From an uncultured Prochlorococcus sp. (GTDB taxonomy: Bacteria > Cyanobacteriota > Cyanobacteriia > PCC-6307 > Cyanobiaceae), in NCBI GenBank assembly GCA_902618335.1, contig CACNAI010000012.1, forward strand, positions 1-32,135: a DNA stretch of 32,135 bases. Direction: 5' to 3'. The position numbers and the translations under genes are program-made. Below the pieces are notes generated by a model. The model made no database searches. It had not been told where the DNA came from and saw only the letters and a program-made list of their open reading frames with translations. Below are positions 1 through 6,832 of the stretch, in pieces (position 1 is the stretch's first letter; every line of letters starts with the position of its first letter).

Positions 1-2
1 TG

Positions 3-125
3 CATCAAATGCTTATAAGAGATGATTTATTACCTGATCTTGACGAAGCAAAGGAAGTTCATGCACAATTAGATGCTCTTCTAGATTTGATATCAGACAA
101 GGGGCTAAAAAAAATAAAAAATTAG
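3..125 (+). CDS. C-terminal end of an unidentified protein, cut by the window start
   Basis: Frame 3 is open from the first bases to a TAG at 123-125 and gives 40 residues. They are acidic in the middle (DDLLPDLDEAKEVHAQLDAL) and end in a lysine-rich tail (KGLKKIKN), probably helical. The start lies outside the window. The family is not recognisable from this piece. It points towards a convergent small gene ending at 147, 21 bases away. Confidence 0.55.
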   Translation, partial: HQMLIRDDLLPDLDEAKEVHAQLDALLDLISDKGLKKIKN

Positions 126-146
126 TTAAAAATTTAATGATCTTTA

Positions 147-341
147 TTAAAAATAGTTAGTAGTGGATTCTATTTTTTTACGATTATCATGCATCATTTC
201 TAGTTTGTTATAGATCTCTTTAATTTGGATTTGCAATAGATCAGTCGAGTTAATATTGCTTAAAGATTCCATTGCCGCTAGGAGGCTTTCCTTAGCTTCA
301 ATCAAATGTCTGCATTCTTTGCTGCCAGCTTCGTACGACAT
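147..341 (-). CDS. Small helical hypothetical protein (64 aa)
   Basis: The frame can be extended to 374, but the extra residues (MYIWIINFYHI) are hydrophobic and unlike the rest, so I take the internal ATG at 341, giving a protein that starts MSYEAGSKECRHL. The product is soluble, probably helical and without membrane segments (EAKESLLAAMESL, QIQIKEIYNKLEMM). It looks like one of the short conserved hypotheticals common in Prochlorococcus. No function can be read from the sequence. It stands alone between convergent and divergent neighbours. Confidence 0.55.
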   Translation of the reverse strand: MSYEAGSKECRHLIEAKESLLAAMESLSNINSTDLLQIQIKEIYNKLEMMHDNRKKIESTTNYF

Positions 342-430
342 AATATGGTAAAAGTTTATTATCCAAATATACAAAATTTTGTTCAGTATTGTTTGATACT
401 CTTATTGAATGAAAGTTTATTATTGTTATT

Positions 431-436
431 TATAAT
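431..436 (+). promoter_or_regulatory. Possible -10 element for the 480-662 gene
   Basis: A perfect TATAAT lies 44 bases before the ATG at 480. No well-spaced -35 is visible; the best match, TTGAAT at 405-410, is 20 bases away. The surroundings are so AT-rich that this could arise by chance. Confidence 0.25.
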
Positions 437-479
437 ACAAAATGCCTTTTTATTTTCATTAATATAAAAAAAAAACTAA

Positions 480-662
480 ATGCAAGAAAATTCCAAAGAT
501 TACGAATTCTGCATTAAAGTCGCTTTAGATAATGCAAAAAAAAGAATTAATCTTTTAGATAATTCTGATAAAAAATGTGTTCTAGAAGAATATAAAGAAT
601 GGATCAATGATGGTTTAAATAAGCATACAGTTTTACTACTTAGGGAAGATCCAATTATTTAA
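480..662 (+). CDS. Small hypothetical protein (60 aa)
   Basis: ATG start after an A-rich run. The product is a charged, probably helical 60-residue protein with no signal peptide or membrane segment. Two stretches stand out: YEFCIKVALDNAKKRINLLD, and a C-terminal part around EEYKEWINDGLNKHTVLLLR. Amino acid composition is protein-like, and the frame stays open in very AT-rich DNA where stops are frequent. I do not recognise the family; it resembles the short conserved hypotheticals of marine picocyanobacteria. It converges with the membrane micro-protein that ends at 684. Confidence 0.5.
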   Translation: MQENSKDYEFCIKVALDNAKKRINLLDNSDKKCVLEEYKEWINDGLNKHTVLLLREDPII

Positions 663-683
663 ACAATAATTTGAGAATTATTT

Positions 684-785
684 CTAATTTTTTTCATTAG
701 ATGTAACTCTATATAAAAAAATTAGGCTTAAGACAAACATAATAATTAGAACTACAGTTAAAAAAGAAAAATTATGCATAATCAT
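684..785 (-). CDS. Single-pass membrane micro-protein (33 aa)
   Basis: The reverse strand reads ATG at 785 to TAG at 684 and gives 33 residues: a short polar start, one hydrophobic segment of about 20 residues (roughly 7-26, with FLTVVLIIMFVLSLIFLY) and a charged tail (RVTSNEKN). This is the layout of the very small one-helix thylakoid subunits. It is not PsbI, PsbJ, PsbK, PsbL, PsbM, PsbT, PetG, PetL, PetM or PetN as I know them. Being so short in AT-rich DNA, it could be a chance ORF. Confidence 0.35.
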   Translation of the reverse strand: MIMHNFSFLTVVLIIMFVLSLIFLYRVTSNEKN

Positions 786-835
786 TTCTAGTCATTTTTT
801 TTTATAATAACAAAATACTATATTTTCCTTTAAAG

Positions 836-964
836 TTAATTTTCTTTTAAAAGTGAAAAAATAAATTTCTTCAAGCTTTCTTTTTCTAAAAAAATTTCTT
901 TAGCTTTATAGTTTTTAAATTTTTGATAAATTAAATCTATTAAATATTCAGATTTTTGAGTCAT
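836..964 (-). CDS. Small hypothetical protein (42 aa)
   Basis: The reverse strand reads from ATG at 964 to TAA at 836: 42 residues beginning MTQKSEYLIDLIYQKFKNYK and ending SLLKEN. It is lysine-rich and probably helical, with no membrane segment. It starts 7 bases after the end of the lipoprotein gene read on the same strand, so the two could be co-transcribed. Not recognised. The tight spacing and protein-like composition support it; the short length counts against certainty. Confidence 0.4.
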   Translation of the reverse strand: MTQKSEYLIDLIYQKFKNYKAKEIFLEKESLKKFIFSLLKEN

Positions 965-971
965 AATTAAA

Positions 972-1325
972 TTATTTCTCTAAGAAATAAATTTTCTCTT
1001 CTCCAATTTTATCTGGCTTCGTTATTTTGCAACCTTTGTCTTTTTCCATGTCACAATCTTTTGTTGCAGGCACTGATTTCCAAGTGCAAATCTTTTCTTG
1101 AGAGTCTTCCTTTACGATAATCCATCCATCATCTAAATATTCTGAGATACCATCTTCTCCACATGAAAACTTTAGTTCCATTTTTTTCTTTTCTGAATTT
1201 TTTTTGATCTCATTAGTATTTTCTTCAGAATTGAATAAGGGGTTATCTTCGTTAATTGAAGTTTTACAAGCAGCCAAAAAAGTGACAATAAAAAATATTT
1301 GTAATATTTGCTTGATTTTATTCAT
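972..1325 (-). CDS. Predicted lipoprotein with a Cys-rich C-terminal half (117 aa)
   Basis: The N-terminus is a lipoprotein signal: positive residues, a hydrophobic core (about 8-18) and a lipobox FLAAC with the acylated cysteine at residue 20. After a charged, low-complexity linker (about 25-49), the mature domain has four further cysteines (SCGED, KICTW, KDCDM, KGCKI) that could form disulfides. It would be anchored to the inner or outer membrane facing the periplasm. Function unknown. It reads towards the 42-residue gene 7 bases further on. The preceding gene on the same strand ends at 1360, 34 bases upstream. Confidence 0.65.
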   Translation of the reverse strand: MNKIKQILQIFFIVTFLAACKTSINEDNPLFNSEENTNEIKKNSEKKKMELKFSCGEDGISEYLDDGWIIVKEDSQEKICTWKSVPATKDCDMEKDKGCKITKPDKIGEEKIYFLEK

Positions 1326-1359
1326 TATTTTTTTAATTCTAGGATGTTTTGAATATAGT

Positions 1360-1536
1360 TTATCTTGATTCTATTATTTTTAATAGTTGATCCATTTTTT
1401 TTATCAATGATTTTACATCATCAGGCTGTGGCACGATTAATTCATTTGTAACTGCTAAATGCATTTTTTTTAAGTTTTGCCTTAAATCTTTCAAATGCAT
1501 TTTTACGTTTTCTTTCTTATTTCTTATTTCAGTCAT
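1360..1536 (-). CDS. Small helical hypothetical protein (58 aa)
   Basis: The frame extends to 1560, but the leading residues (MYKFKFKV) look like translated AT-rich spacer, so I prefer the second ATG at 1536, giving MTEIRNKKENVKMHL. The product is basic and probably helical, with a Pro/Asp break near the middle (ELIVPQPDDVKSL), and could form a helical hairpin. No signal peptide or membrane segment. Not recognised. It lies in a run of minus-strand small genes and may be co-transcribed with the lipoprotein gene. Confidence 0.5.
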   Translation of the reverse strand: MTEIRNKKENVKMHLKDLRQNLKKMHLAVTNELIVPQPDDVKSLIKKMDQLLKIIESR

Positions 1537-1612
1537 AACTTTAAATTTAAATTTATACAAACTTAAAAAATTATTATAGTAATTTGTGATCTATTTATAT
1601 GGAATAATTTAA

Positions 1613-2044
1613 TTATAAATTTTTTAATTCATATATTTCTTGACCTCCGTAACAAAAATTTATGGATAACATTTTTAATTCAGTCTTAGTAATTTGGGTT
1701 ATATTTTTATTCTTAATTATGTAGCGTTCAGCAATGGCTTCACAGTCTAGTTTATTTTTTGCATGTTTAATAACTGGATAAAAATATACCAGTGTGACGA
1801 TAAGAAACAAAAATGAAATTAATGATCTTTGGTTGTTTTTGATTAACTCTTTTGATTCCTTTTTGGTTTTTAATATTTTTATTAATAAACTATCTGGCAA
1901 TCCTATTTGAACAAATAACAACTCTACCCACCATGGAAGATTCTTATTACTTTTTCTTTTTGAGTCTCCGTAAGTATTCATTTTCTTAGGTGCGAAGTTT
2001 TGATCTCTAATCTCTTTGGGATTACTTGTTTCTTTTTTATTCAT
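1613..2044 (-). CDS. Membrane protein of unknown function (143 aa)
   Basis: The first 35 residues are polar, followed by an amphipathic stretch (36-58, LPWWVELLFVQIGLPDSLL) that looks like a membrane-surface or re-entrant helix. One clear transmembrane helix follows at about 74-92 (SLISFLFLIVTLVYFYPVI). The C-terminal 50 residues contain two cysteines (101 and 131) that could pair. The PWWVELLFVQIGLPD segment looks conserved rather than random, suggesting a real marine-cyanobacterial family, but I cannot assign a function. Confidence 0.65.
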   Translation of the reverse strand: MNKKETSNPKEIRDQNFAPKKMNTYGDSKRKSNKNLPWWVELLFVQIGLPDSLLIKILKTKKESKELIKNNQRSLISFLFLIVTLVYFYPVIKHAKNKLDCEAIAERYIIKNKNITQITKTELKMLSINFCYGGQEIYELKNL

Positions 2045-2176
2045 ATAATCAAATAACTTATTTGGAATATAGAGCTTTTATTTTGATTTGAAAACTATAT
2101 TTTTATTTTATAAGTTTTATTTAATTTATCTAGGAATTTGAGTATTGTAAATTTGTATTAAAAATAAAATCTATAG

Positions 2177-2446
2177 ATGCCAAAAAAAAGAAGGAAGTTA
2201 AATAAAGATTTCGAGAAAAAAATACATTCATCAAAAAAAAATGTCGAATTAGTTTTAGCCAAAATCTATGACATTGATGATGAAGATATACAAAAAGAAT
2301 ACATGAGCGCATTTAACGAAGTTGTTGTTTTATATGAGGAATTAAAATTAGATTATGAACAAAAAGGATTTCATGATAACTCAGAAGAAATATTTGTGAA
2401 TTACAAAAATGCTTTTAATCTTTTTCAATCAGAATTTGAAATTTAA
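2177..2446 (+). CDS. Small charged hypothetical protein (89 aa)
   Basis: The ATG start gives a strongly basic N-terminus (MPKKRRKLNKDFEKK) followed by an acidic, helical body with DIDDEDIQKEYMSAFNEVVV and a C-terminal YKNAFNLFQSEFEI. No signal peptide or membrane segment. The split between a basic head and an acidic body could suit a nucleic-acid or ribosome-associated protein, but that is speculation. Its stop lies 2 bases from the end of the convergent secreted-peptide gene. Confidence 0.6.
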   Translation: MPKKRRKLNKDFEKKIHSSKKNVELVLAKIYDIDDEDIQKEYMSAFNEVVVLYEELKLDYEQKGFHDNSEEIFVNYKNAFNLFQSEFEI

Positions 2447-2448
2447 AT

Positions 2449-2658
2449 TTATCTCTTATATGGTATGACAGGTATTTCAATTAGATTGCCTTTCTGCAGA
2501 TTAGATTTTTTATTTTGCAAATTTTTTATACAAGTTGATTTATTTTTCTCATTTTTACAAATACTTTTTATTTTGTATTTAGAAAGTGATAATGATTTAT
2601 CACTAAATGTGAATAAAGCAAATAAAAATAAAGATAAATTTAGTGCTAATTTCATCAA
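2449..2658 (-). CDS. Small secreted hypothetical protein (69 aa)
   Basis: A typical signal peptide covers residues 1 to about 23 (MMKLALNLSLFLFALFTFSD). The mature part of about 45 residues is basic, has two cysteines (SICKNE, STCIKN) that could form one disulfide, and ends in IEIPVIPYKR. A plus-strand frame at 2465-2674 is also open here. I prefer the minus strand because it has the signal peptide, protein-like composition and tight packing against the convergent gene at 2446. A second ATG one codon in is possible. Confidence 0.55.
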   Translation of the reverse strand: MMKLALNLSLFLFALFTFSDKSLSLSKYKIKSICKNEKNKSTCIKNLQNKKSNLQKGNLIEIPVIPYKR

Positions 2659-2686
2659 TTCCTTACTGAATTAATTCTCCTCATAA

Positions 2687-2965
2687 TCATTTTGCATTAT
2701 AAATATCTATGATCTGTTTTAGTTCATCTTTATCTAAGTCTGTTGAAATGAAAACTTCTTGAGCTGTTTTCCCCTTTCTTGCTATTGCTTTATATCCGTT
2801 AATAGTTTTTACTGACAATCTAATTATCAATTTAGAAGATCTTCCTCTCACTCTTGATATAGCTGCTGGAGTTATTGTCTTGATATTGACGTTGAGAGCT
2901 AACTTTTGAAGTATTGGAATTAAACCTTCTATATTTGTACTGTGATTTAAAACTAACCTTCCCAA
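2687..2965 (-). CDS. DUF2103 family protein (92 aa)
   Basis: The N-terminus MGRLVLNHSTNIEGLIPIL and the block VKTINGYKAIARKGKTAQEVFI match what I know of DUF2103, a small family conserved in cyanobacteria and described as predicted metal-binding. The basic central segment (ISRVRGRSSKLIIRL) would also suit nucleic-acid contact. Length is normal for the family. It is followed by about 115 bases of spacer and then petN on the opposite strand. The biological role is unknown; family assignment is from memory of the consensus, not a search. Confidence 0.7.
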   Translation of the reverse strand: MGRLVLNHSTNIEGLIPILQKLALNVNIKTITPAAISRVRGRSSKLIIRLSVKTINGYKAIARKGKTAQEVFISTDLDKDELKQIIDIYNAK

Positions 2966-3081
2966 TTTTTATTTTATGTTCATTCTATTGAGAAAACTTT
3001 ATTTCTGAGAAATTAAGTTTGCTTGGAAATGATAAAAAATTTTTGAAGTTCTGTTATATTTATAAAAACCACTTAAATCTA

Positions 3082-3183
3082 ATGATCTTTCAAATAGGCT
3101 GGGCTGCATTAGCTGCAATTTTTACTTTTTCAATTGCCATGGTTGTTTGGGGAAGAAATGGTGATGGCTCAATTGATATATGA
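3082..3183 (+). CDS. petN: Cytochrome b6f complex subunit PetN (33 aa)
   Basis: PetN (subunit VIII) is a one-helix thylakoid protein needed for a stable cytochrome b6f complex, which carries electrons from plastoquinol to plastocyanin. Residues 5-23 form the helix ([19 protein letters not shown]), followed by the family signature VVWGRNG. The usual protein is about 29 residues; this one has a short acidic extension (DGSIDI). The ATG at 3082 is the only sensible start. Its stop codon overlaps the start of a second membrane micro-protein (ATGA at 3180-3183), so the two are probably translated from one message. Confidence 0.92.
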
Positions 3184-3320
3184 TTTTATTTTTAACTTAT
3201 GAAGTCTATATAAGTAAATTTCTTATTTTAACGTCATTCGTTTTACTCATATTCATTACATTTGCTGTAATTTATATTTCTTATGTCTCTTGGAAAGATA
3301 AAAAAAGATTAAAAAAATAG
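3180..3320 (+). CDS. Single-pass membrane micro-protein coupled to petN (46 aa)
   Basis: The ATG at 3180 shares four bases with the petN TGA stop, a typical translational-coupling overlap. The 46-residue product has a short N-terminus ([13 protein letters not shown]), one hydrophobic helix at about 14-36 ([20 protein letters not shown]) and a basic tail (WKDKKRLKK) that should stay in the cytoplasm. It stops 3 bases before the end of convergent psb29. The coupling suggests a role at the b6f complex or another thylakoid complex, but I do not recognise the family. Confidence 0.6.
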
Positions 3321-3323
3321 ATC

Positions 3324-3980
3324 CTAAATTTTATTATTTTTTTTCTTTTCCTTTATTTTTAATTCTTCAATTAATTCTTTTGCTTGTTCCATTTTTGATA
3401 TGCTGCTTTTATAAATACCTATATCTTTCTCTGCTTTATTAGCAGATAAACTCAAATTCTCAAAAATATCTGAAATCATCTTATTCTTTTCAGATTCATT
3501 TTTTTCTATGAAATCTTGCCCCTTGGAAATTAATATATAAATTCCTAAGTTCAATATCCTTGAAGGATAAAGTTTGGAATTGCTTTTATCTTTTAATAAT
3601 TTGATAATATCTTTAGATGATTTTTCCTTAAATTCATTTTGAGATTTTTGAGAAATTTCCTTTATTGCCTTGGCTTCAAAATTTGTAGAACTACATAAAG
3701 AGTCAAAAAGAAGGTCTAAATGATTCTCGGGTTTATATCCTTTCGTTAATTCTTTGAATGTTTCAGTGAGACCAACACAAAAGAGATAATCCTCTGTAAA
3801 TTCATTTTGATGATCTAAAAGATTTAGTTCGACAAGCATTTCATCAACTATTCTTTTATATAAACCTGGAATAACGTATGGGAATTGTTCATGAAATAAC
3901 TTTTTGCTATCTGAAACAGTCAATTTTTCTTTCAATTTTTTATATGTAAACCTTAATAAGGTTAGCGTATGTTGACTCAA
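3324..3980 (-). CDS. psb29: Psb29/Thf1 thylakoid biogenesis and PSII repair protein
   Basis: Psb29 (Thf1, THYLAKOID FORMATION1) is a soluble, thylakoid-associated helical protein. It is reported to bind and stabilise the FtsH2/FtsH3 protease that removes damaged D1 from photosystem II. Family marks are the N-terminal block [13 protein letters not shown] followed by [15 protein letters not shown] and the [15 protein letters not shown] segment. Residues from about 178 form a charged coiled coil ending in a lysine-rich tail ([14 protein letters not shown]). 218 residues is normal for the family. It diverges from clpP with only 35 bases between start codons, and an FtsH2-type gene lies just beyond, matching its known partner. 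Confidence 0.85.
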   Translation of the reverse strand: MSQHTLTLLRFTYKKLKEKLTVSDSKKLFHEQFPYVIPGLYKRIVDEMLVELNLLDHQNEFTEDYLFCVGLTETFKELTKGYKPENHLDLLFDSLCSSTNFEAKAIKEISQKSQNEFKEKSSKDIIKLLKDKSNSKLYPSRILNLGIYILISKGQDFIEKNESEKNKMISDIFENLSLSANKAEKDIGIYKSSISKMEQAKELIEELKIKEKKKNNKI

Positions 3981-4015
3981 TATCGTTAATATCTAATAAA
4001 CAGATAAATATTATT

Positions 4016-4603
4016 ATGATCCCTTTAGTTTTAGAAGAATCAGGCGGCAGCGAAAGAGTCTTTGATATTTATTCAAGACTATTAAGAGAAAGAATTATCT
4101 TTTTAGGTGAACAAGTTACTAGTGAAACTGCTAATAGAATTGTTGCTCAATTATTATTCCTTGAAGCAGAGGATCCTGAAAAAGATATTTATATGTACAT
4201 AAATTCACCAGGTGGATCTGTTTATGATGGTTTAGGAATCTTTGATACAATGCAACATGTTAAACCTGATATCCATACAGTTTGTGTAGGTTTGGCAGCT
4301 AGTATGGGTGCTTTTTTGTTGGCTGCGGGTACTAAAGGTAAAAGAAGCAGTCTTAGACATTCAAGAATCATGATTCATCAACCACTTGGAGGTGCTAGAG
4401 GCCAAGCAAGTGACATTAGAATCCAAGCAGATGAAATTTTATTTTTAAAAGAACGTCTTAATACCGAATTATCTGAAAGAACAGGTAAGGATTACGAAAC
4501 AATTAAAGAAGATACAGATAGAGATTTTTATATGTCTCCAATGGAAGCAGTTGAATATGGTTTAATAGATCTAGTTTTAGATAAGAAACCAGTGAGAGTT
4601 TAG
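4016..4603 (+). CDS. clpP: ATP-dependent Clp protease proteolytic subunit ClpP
   Basis: ClpP is the serine peptidase that forms the barrel of the Clp protease, fed by ClpC or ClpX. The catalytic triad is complete: Ser96 in GLAASMGAF, His121 in RIMIHQP and Asp170 in TDRDFYMSP. The substrate-channel motif [15 protein letters not shown] is at 61-75. 195 residues is a normal length. Cyanobacteria have several ClpP paralogues. Here clpP is not next to clpX or clpR, which favours the stand-alone ClpP1 type, but that is inference. Its 3' end overlaps convergent ftsH by 4 bases. Confidence 0.93.
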   Translation: MIPLVLEESGGSERVFDIYSRLLRERIIFLGEQVTSETANRIVAQLLFLEAEDPEKDIYMYINSPGGSVYDGLGIFDTMQHVKPDIHTVCVGLAASMGAFLLAAGTKGKRSSLRHSRIMIHQPLGGARGQASDIRIQADEILFLKERLNTELSERTGKDYETIKEDTDRDFYMSPMEAVEYGLIDLVLDKKPVRV

Positions 4604-6513
4604 CTCAATAATTGAGGTGTCCTTTCTTTCTCAGGTATAGAGGTAAATTCGGAAAGAATGTTAACAAATTCTTCACCATCTAATGTTTCTTTCTCTATGA
4701 GTAAGTCTACTATTTTATCCATTGCTTCTCTATTTTTACTGACTATGGAATAAGTTTCTTTATAACATTCCTTAACCATTACTCTTACACTTTCATCTAT
4801 TTGTTTAGAGATTGAATCAGAAACTTCACTTCTAGTCATCAAATCTCTCCCAACAAAAACTTCTTGATTCCCTCCTTCCAGAGCTATCGGGCCTAAATCA
4901 CTCATGCCAAATCTAGTTACCATTTGACGTGCCATAGATGCGACTTGTTGGAAATCACCTCCTGCGCCTGTTGTGATTTCACCTTTTCCAAAAACAACAT
5001 CCTCAGCAGCTCTACCTCCTAATGCTCCCATTATTCTGGCTTTTAGTTGAGCTCTGCTAACAAGAGTTTGTTCATCATCAGGAGTAAACCAGGTTAATCC
5101 TTTTGCTTGACCTCTTGGGATGACAGTTACTTTTTGAACCGGATCATGAGCTTTCACTAATGACCCAATAAGTGCATGACCTACCTCATGGTAAGCAATT
5201 AATCTTTTGCTTCTGCCATCTGTTAAAGGAGAACCTTCCATTCCAGCAACGATCCTATCTACAGAATCGTCAATTTCTGAGATACTTATTGAATCCTTTC
5301 TTCTCCTGGCAGTTAAAATGGCAGCTTCATTAAGTAAATTTGCTAAATCTGCCCCCGTAAAACCTGGAGTTCTTCTTGCAATACTCTCAAGTGTTAAATC
5401 ATTTTGTAGCTTCTTGTTCCTTGCATGAACTTCAAGAATTGAAAGTCTTCCTTTTATGTCTGGCGCATCTACTGTTACTTGTCTATCAAATCTTCCTGGT
5501 CTCATTAGTGCTGAATCTAAGACGTCAGGTCTATTTGTTGCTGCAATTATTATTATTCCGCTATTACCTTCAAAACCATCCATTTCTGTAAGGAGTTGGT
5601 TGAGAGTTTGTTCTCTCTCATCATTACCGCCTCCAATTCCTGCACCTCTTTGTCTCCCAACAGCATCAATTTCATCAATAAAAATCAAACAAGGACTATT
5701 CTCTTTGGCTCTTTTAAAAAGGTCTCTTACTCTACTAGCACCTACACCAACAAACATTTCAACAAATTCAGAACCTGATAAAGAGAAGAATGGCACACCA
5801 GCTTCTCCTGCAATAGCTTTTGCTAAAAGGGTTTTGCCCGTACCAGGAGGCCCTACCAATAAAACCCCTTTTGGAATTCTTGCTCCGACAGAAGTAAATT
5901 TTTCTGGTTTTTTTAGAAAAGTAACTACTTCTTGTAGATCTTGCTTCGCTTCATTAACTCCTGCGACATCATCGAAAACAACTCCTGTTTCGGCTTCCAT
6001 TGCAAATCTTGCTTTTGTCTTTCCGAATTGCATTGCTTGTCCTGGACCTCCGGGCATACCGTTTGATCTTCTGGCTAATAGGATTAAGCCTCCTATCAAA
6101 ATAGCTGGGAAAAGTAAGTTGCCTAATATTCCTAATGCCGGAGGAGCTGTCTTAATTGGATGTACATCGAAACTTATTCCCTCATTTTTCAAGATATTTA
6201 TCAGTTCTGGTGTTAACCCTGGGAGATCTACTCGTAATCTTTGAACTTTATTATCTAAATCTGAATCTATCGTCTCTATAACTGCATTTCTTCCTCCTTC
6301 AAAAATATCCACTGATGTAACTCTACCTGAATTAATGTAATCTAAAAATCTGCCATAACTTACTCTTGCTACTGCAGAATTTCTTGGGGCAATGGTTGTA
6401 CCATTAGATTTTAATGAATCAACATTGCTAGAAGATAAAAATTGGTAAGATAGCGCAATTACTAAAAGTATAGGTAAAGCCCATAAAATTAATGTTTTAA
6501 ATTTTTGATTCAT
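4600..6513 (-). CDS. ftsH: FtsH AAA+ zinc metalloprotease, FtsH2-like
   Basis: FtsH is a hexameric membrane-anchored protease that pulls damaged proteins from the membrane. The order is TM1 (about 8-26), a lumenal or periplasmic domain, TM2 (about 127-147), AAA+ with Walker A GPPGTGKT (221-228), Walker B LIFIDEID (276-283) and second region of homology around [19 protein letters not shown], then the protease domain with zinc motif HEVGH (442-446). The sequence follows Synechocystis FtsH2 (slr0228), the thylakoid subunit for D1 turnover. Examples are the [21 protein letters not shown] and [14 protein letters not shown]-like stretches. Length 637 is typical. Nearby psb29 supports a role in PSII repair. 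Confidence 0.94.
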   Translation of the reverse strand: MNQKFKTLILWALPILLVIALSYQFLSSSNVDSLKSNGTTIAPRNSAVARVSYGRFLDYINSGRVTSVDIFEGGRNAVIETIDSDLDNKVQRLRVDLPGLTPELINILKNEGISFDVHPIKTAPPALGILGNLLFPAILIGGLILLARRSNGMPGGPGQAMQFGKTKARFAMEAETGVVFDDVAGVNEAKQDLQEVVTFLKKPEKFTSVGARIPKGVLLVGPPGTGKTLLAKAIAGEAGVPFFSLSGSEFVEMFVGVGASRVRDLFKRAKENSPCLIFIDEIDAVGRQRGAGIGGGNDEREQTLNQLLTEMDGFEGNSGIIIIAATNRPDVLDSALMRPGRFDRQVTVDAPDIKGRLSILEVHARNKKLQNDLTLESIARRTPGFTGADLANLLNEAAILTARRRKDSISISEIDDSVDRIVAGMEGSPLTDGRSKRLIAYHEVGHALIGSLVKAHDPVQKVTVIPRGQAKGLTWFTPDDEQTLVSRAQLKARIMGALGGRAAEDVVFGKGEITTGAGGDFQQVASMARQMVTRFGMSDLGPIALEGGNQEVFVGRDLMTRSEVSDSISKQIDESVRVMVKECYKETYSIVSKNREAMDKIVDLLIEKETLDGEEFVNILSEFTSIPEKERTPQLLS

Positions 6514-6564
6514 TAATTCGTAGATAGTTAATTATAAGATTCTAGAATGAATCAATGCATTTCG

Positions 6565-6595
6565 TTGATAATTTCTCTAACTTTATGCTTATACT
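6565..6595 (+). promoter_or_regulatory. Possible sigma70-type promoter for sipA
   Basis: TTGATA at 6565-6570 and TATACT at 6590-6595 are separated by 19 bases, slightly longer than ideal, and lie 27 bases before the sipA ATG. They sit in the 108-base divergent spacer between ftsH and sipA. This is a sequence match only. Confidence 0.3.
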
Positions 6596-6621
6596 ACTCT
6601 TGAATGTATCCAAATTATTAA

Positions 6622-6831
6622 ATGAAATTTGAGATGAACGATAAGGTTAAGTTGATTGCGCCAGTCTCTTATTTAAAGACTTCAGATAATATGCCTATGT
6701 TAAGACCACCTGATCTAGTGGCAATTGATGAAATTGGTGAAATTCTATCAATCAAATCTCCAAATACTGTTGAAGTTAAGTTTAGAAGAGGTTCTTTTTT
6801 AATCGATATTGATAAGATTGAAAAAAAATAA
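6622..6831 (+). CDS. sipA: SipA-like protein (DUF3148), NblS-interacting regulator
   Basis: SipA is a small beta-barrel protein that binds the histidine kinase NblS (Hik33), the sensor for high light and nutrient stress in cyanobacteria. The family signature is clear: VKLIAPVSYLKTSDNMPMLRPPDLV, then GEILSIKSPNTVEVKFRRGSFLIDIDKIE. 69 residues is the family length. An internal ATG at 6634 (MNDKVKL) is an alternative start. It diverges from the FtsH2-like gene, placing a stress-signalling component beside PSII-repair proteolysis genes. It ends 1 base before the convergent M16 gene. Assigned by recognition of the consensus. Confidence 0.8.
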   Translation: MKFEMNDKVKLIAPVSYLKTSDNMPMLRPPDLVAIDEIGEILSIKSPNTVEVKFRRGSFLIDIDKIEKK

Positions 6832-6832
6832 C

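Noticed and set aside
2130-2312. 60-residue minus-strand frame rich in Phe and Cys
   Set aside because: Antisense to the start of the 2177-2446 gene, with the poly-Phe look of a reversed Lys/Glu-rich gene.
2465-2674. 69-residue plus-strand frame
   Set aside because: Overlaps the minus-strand gene with a convincing signal peptide; Phe/Leu-rich shadow composition.
5456-6244. 262-residue plus-strand open frame inside ftsH
   Set aside because: It lies antisense to a clearly conserved FtsH AAA+ domain and has Ser/Pro/Leu-rich composition typical of a shadow frame.
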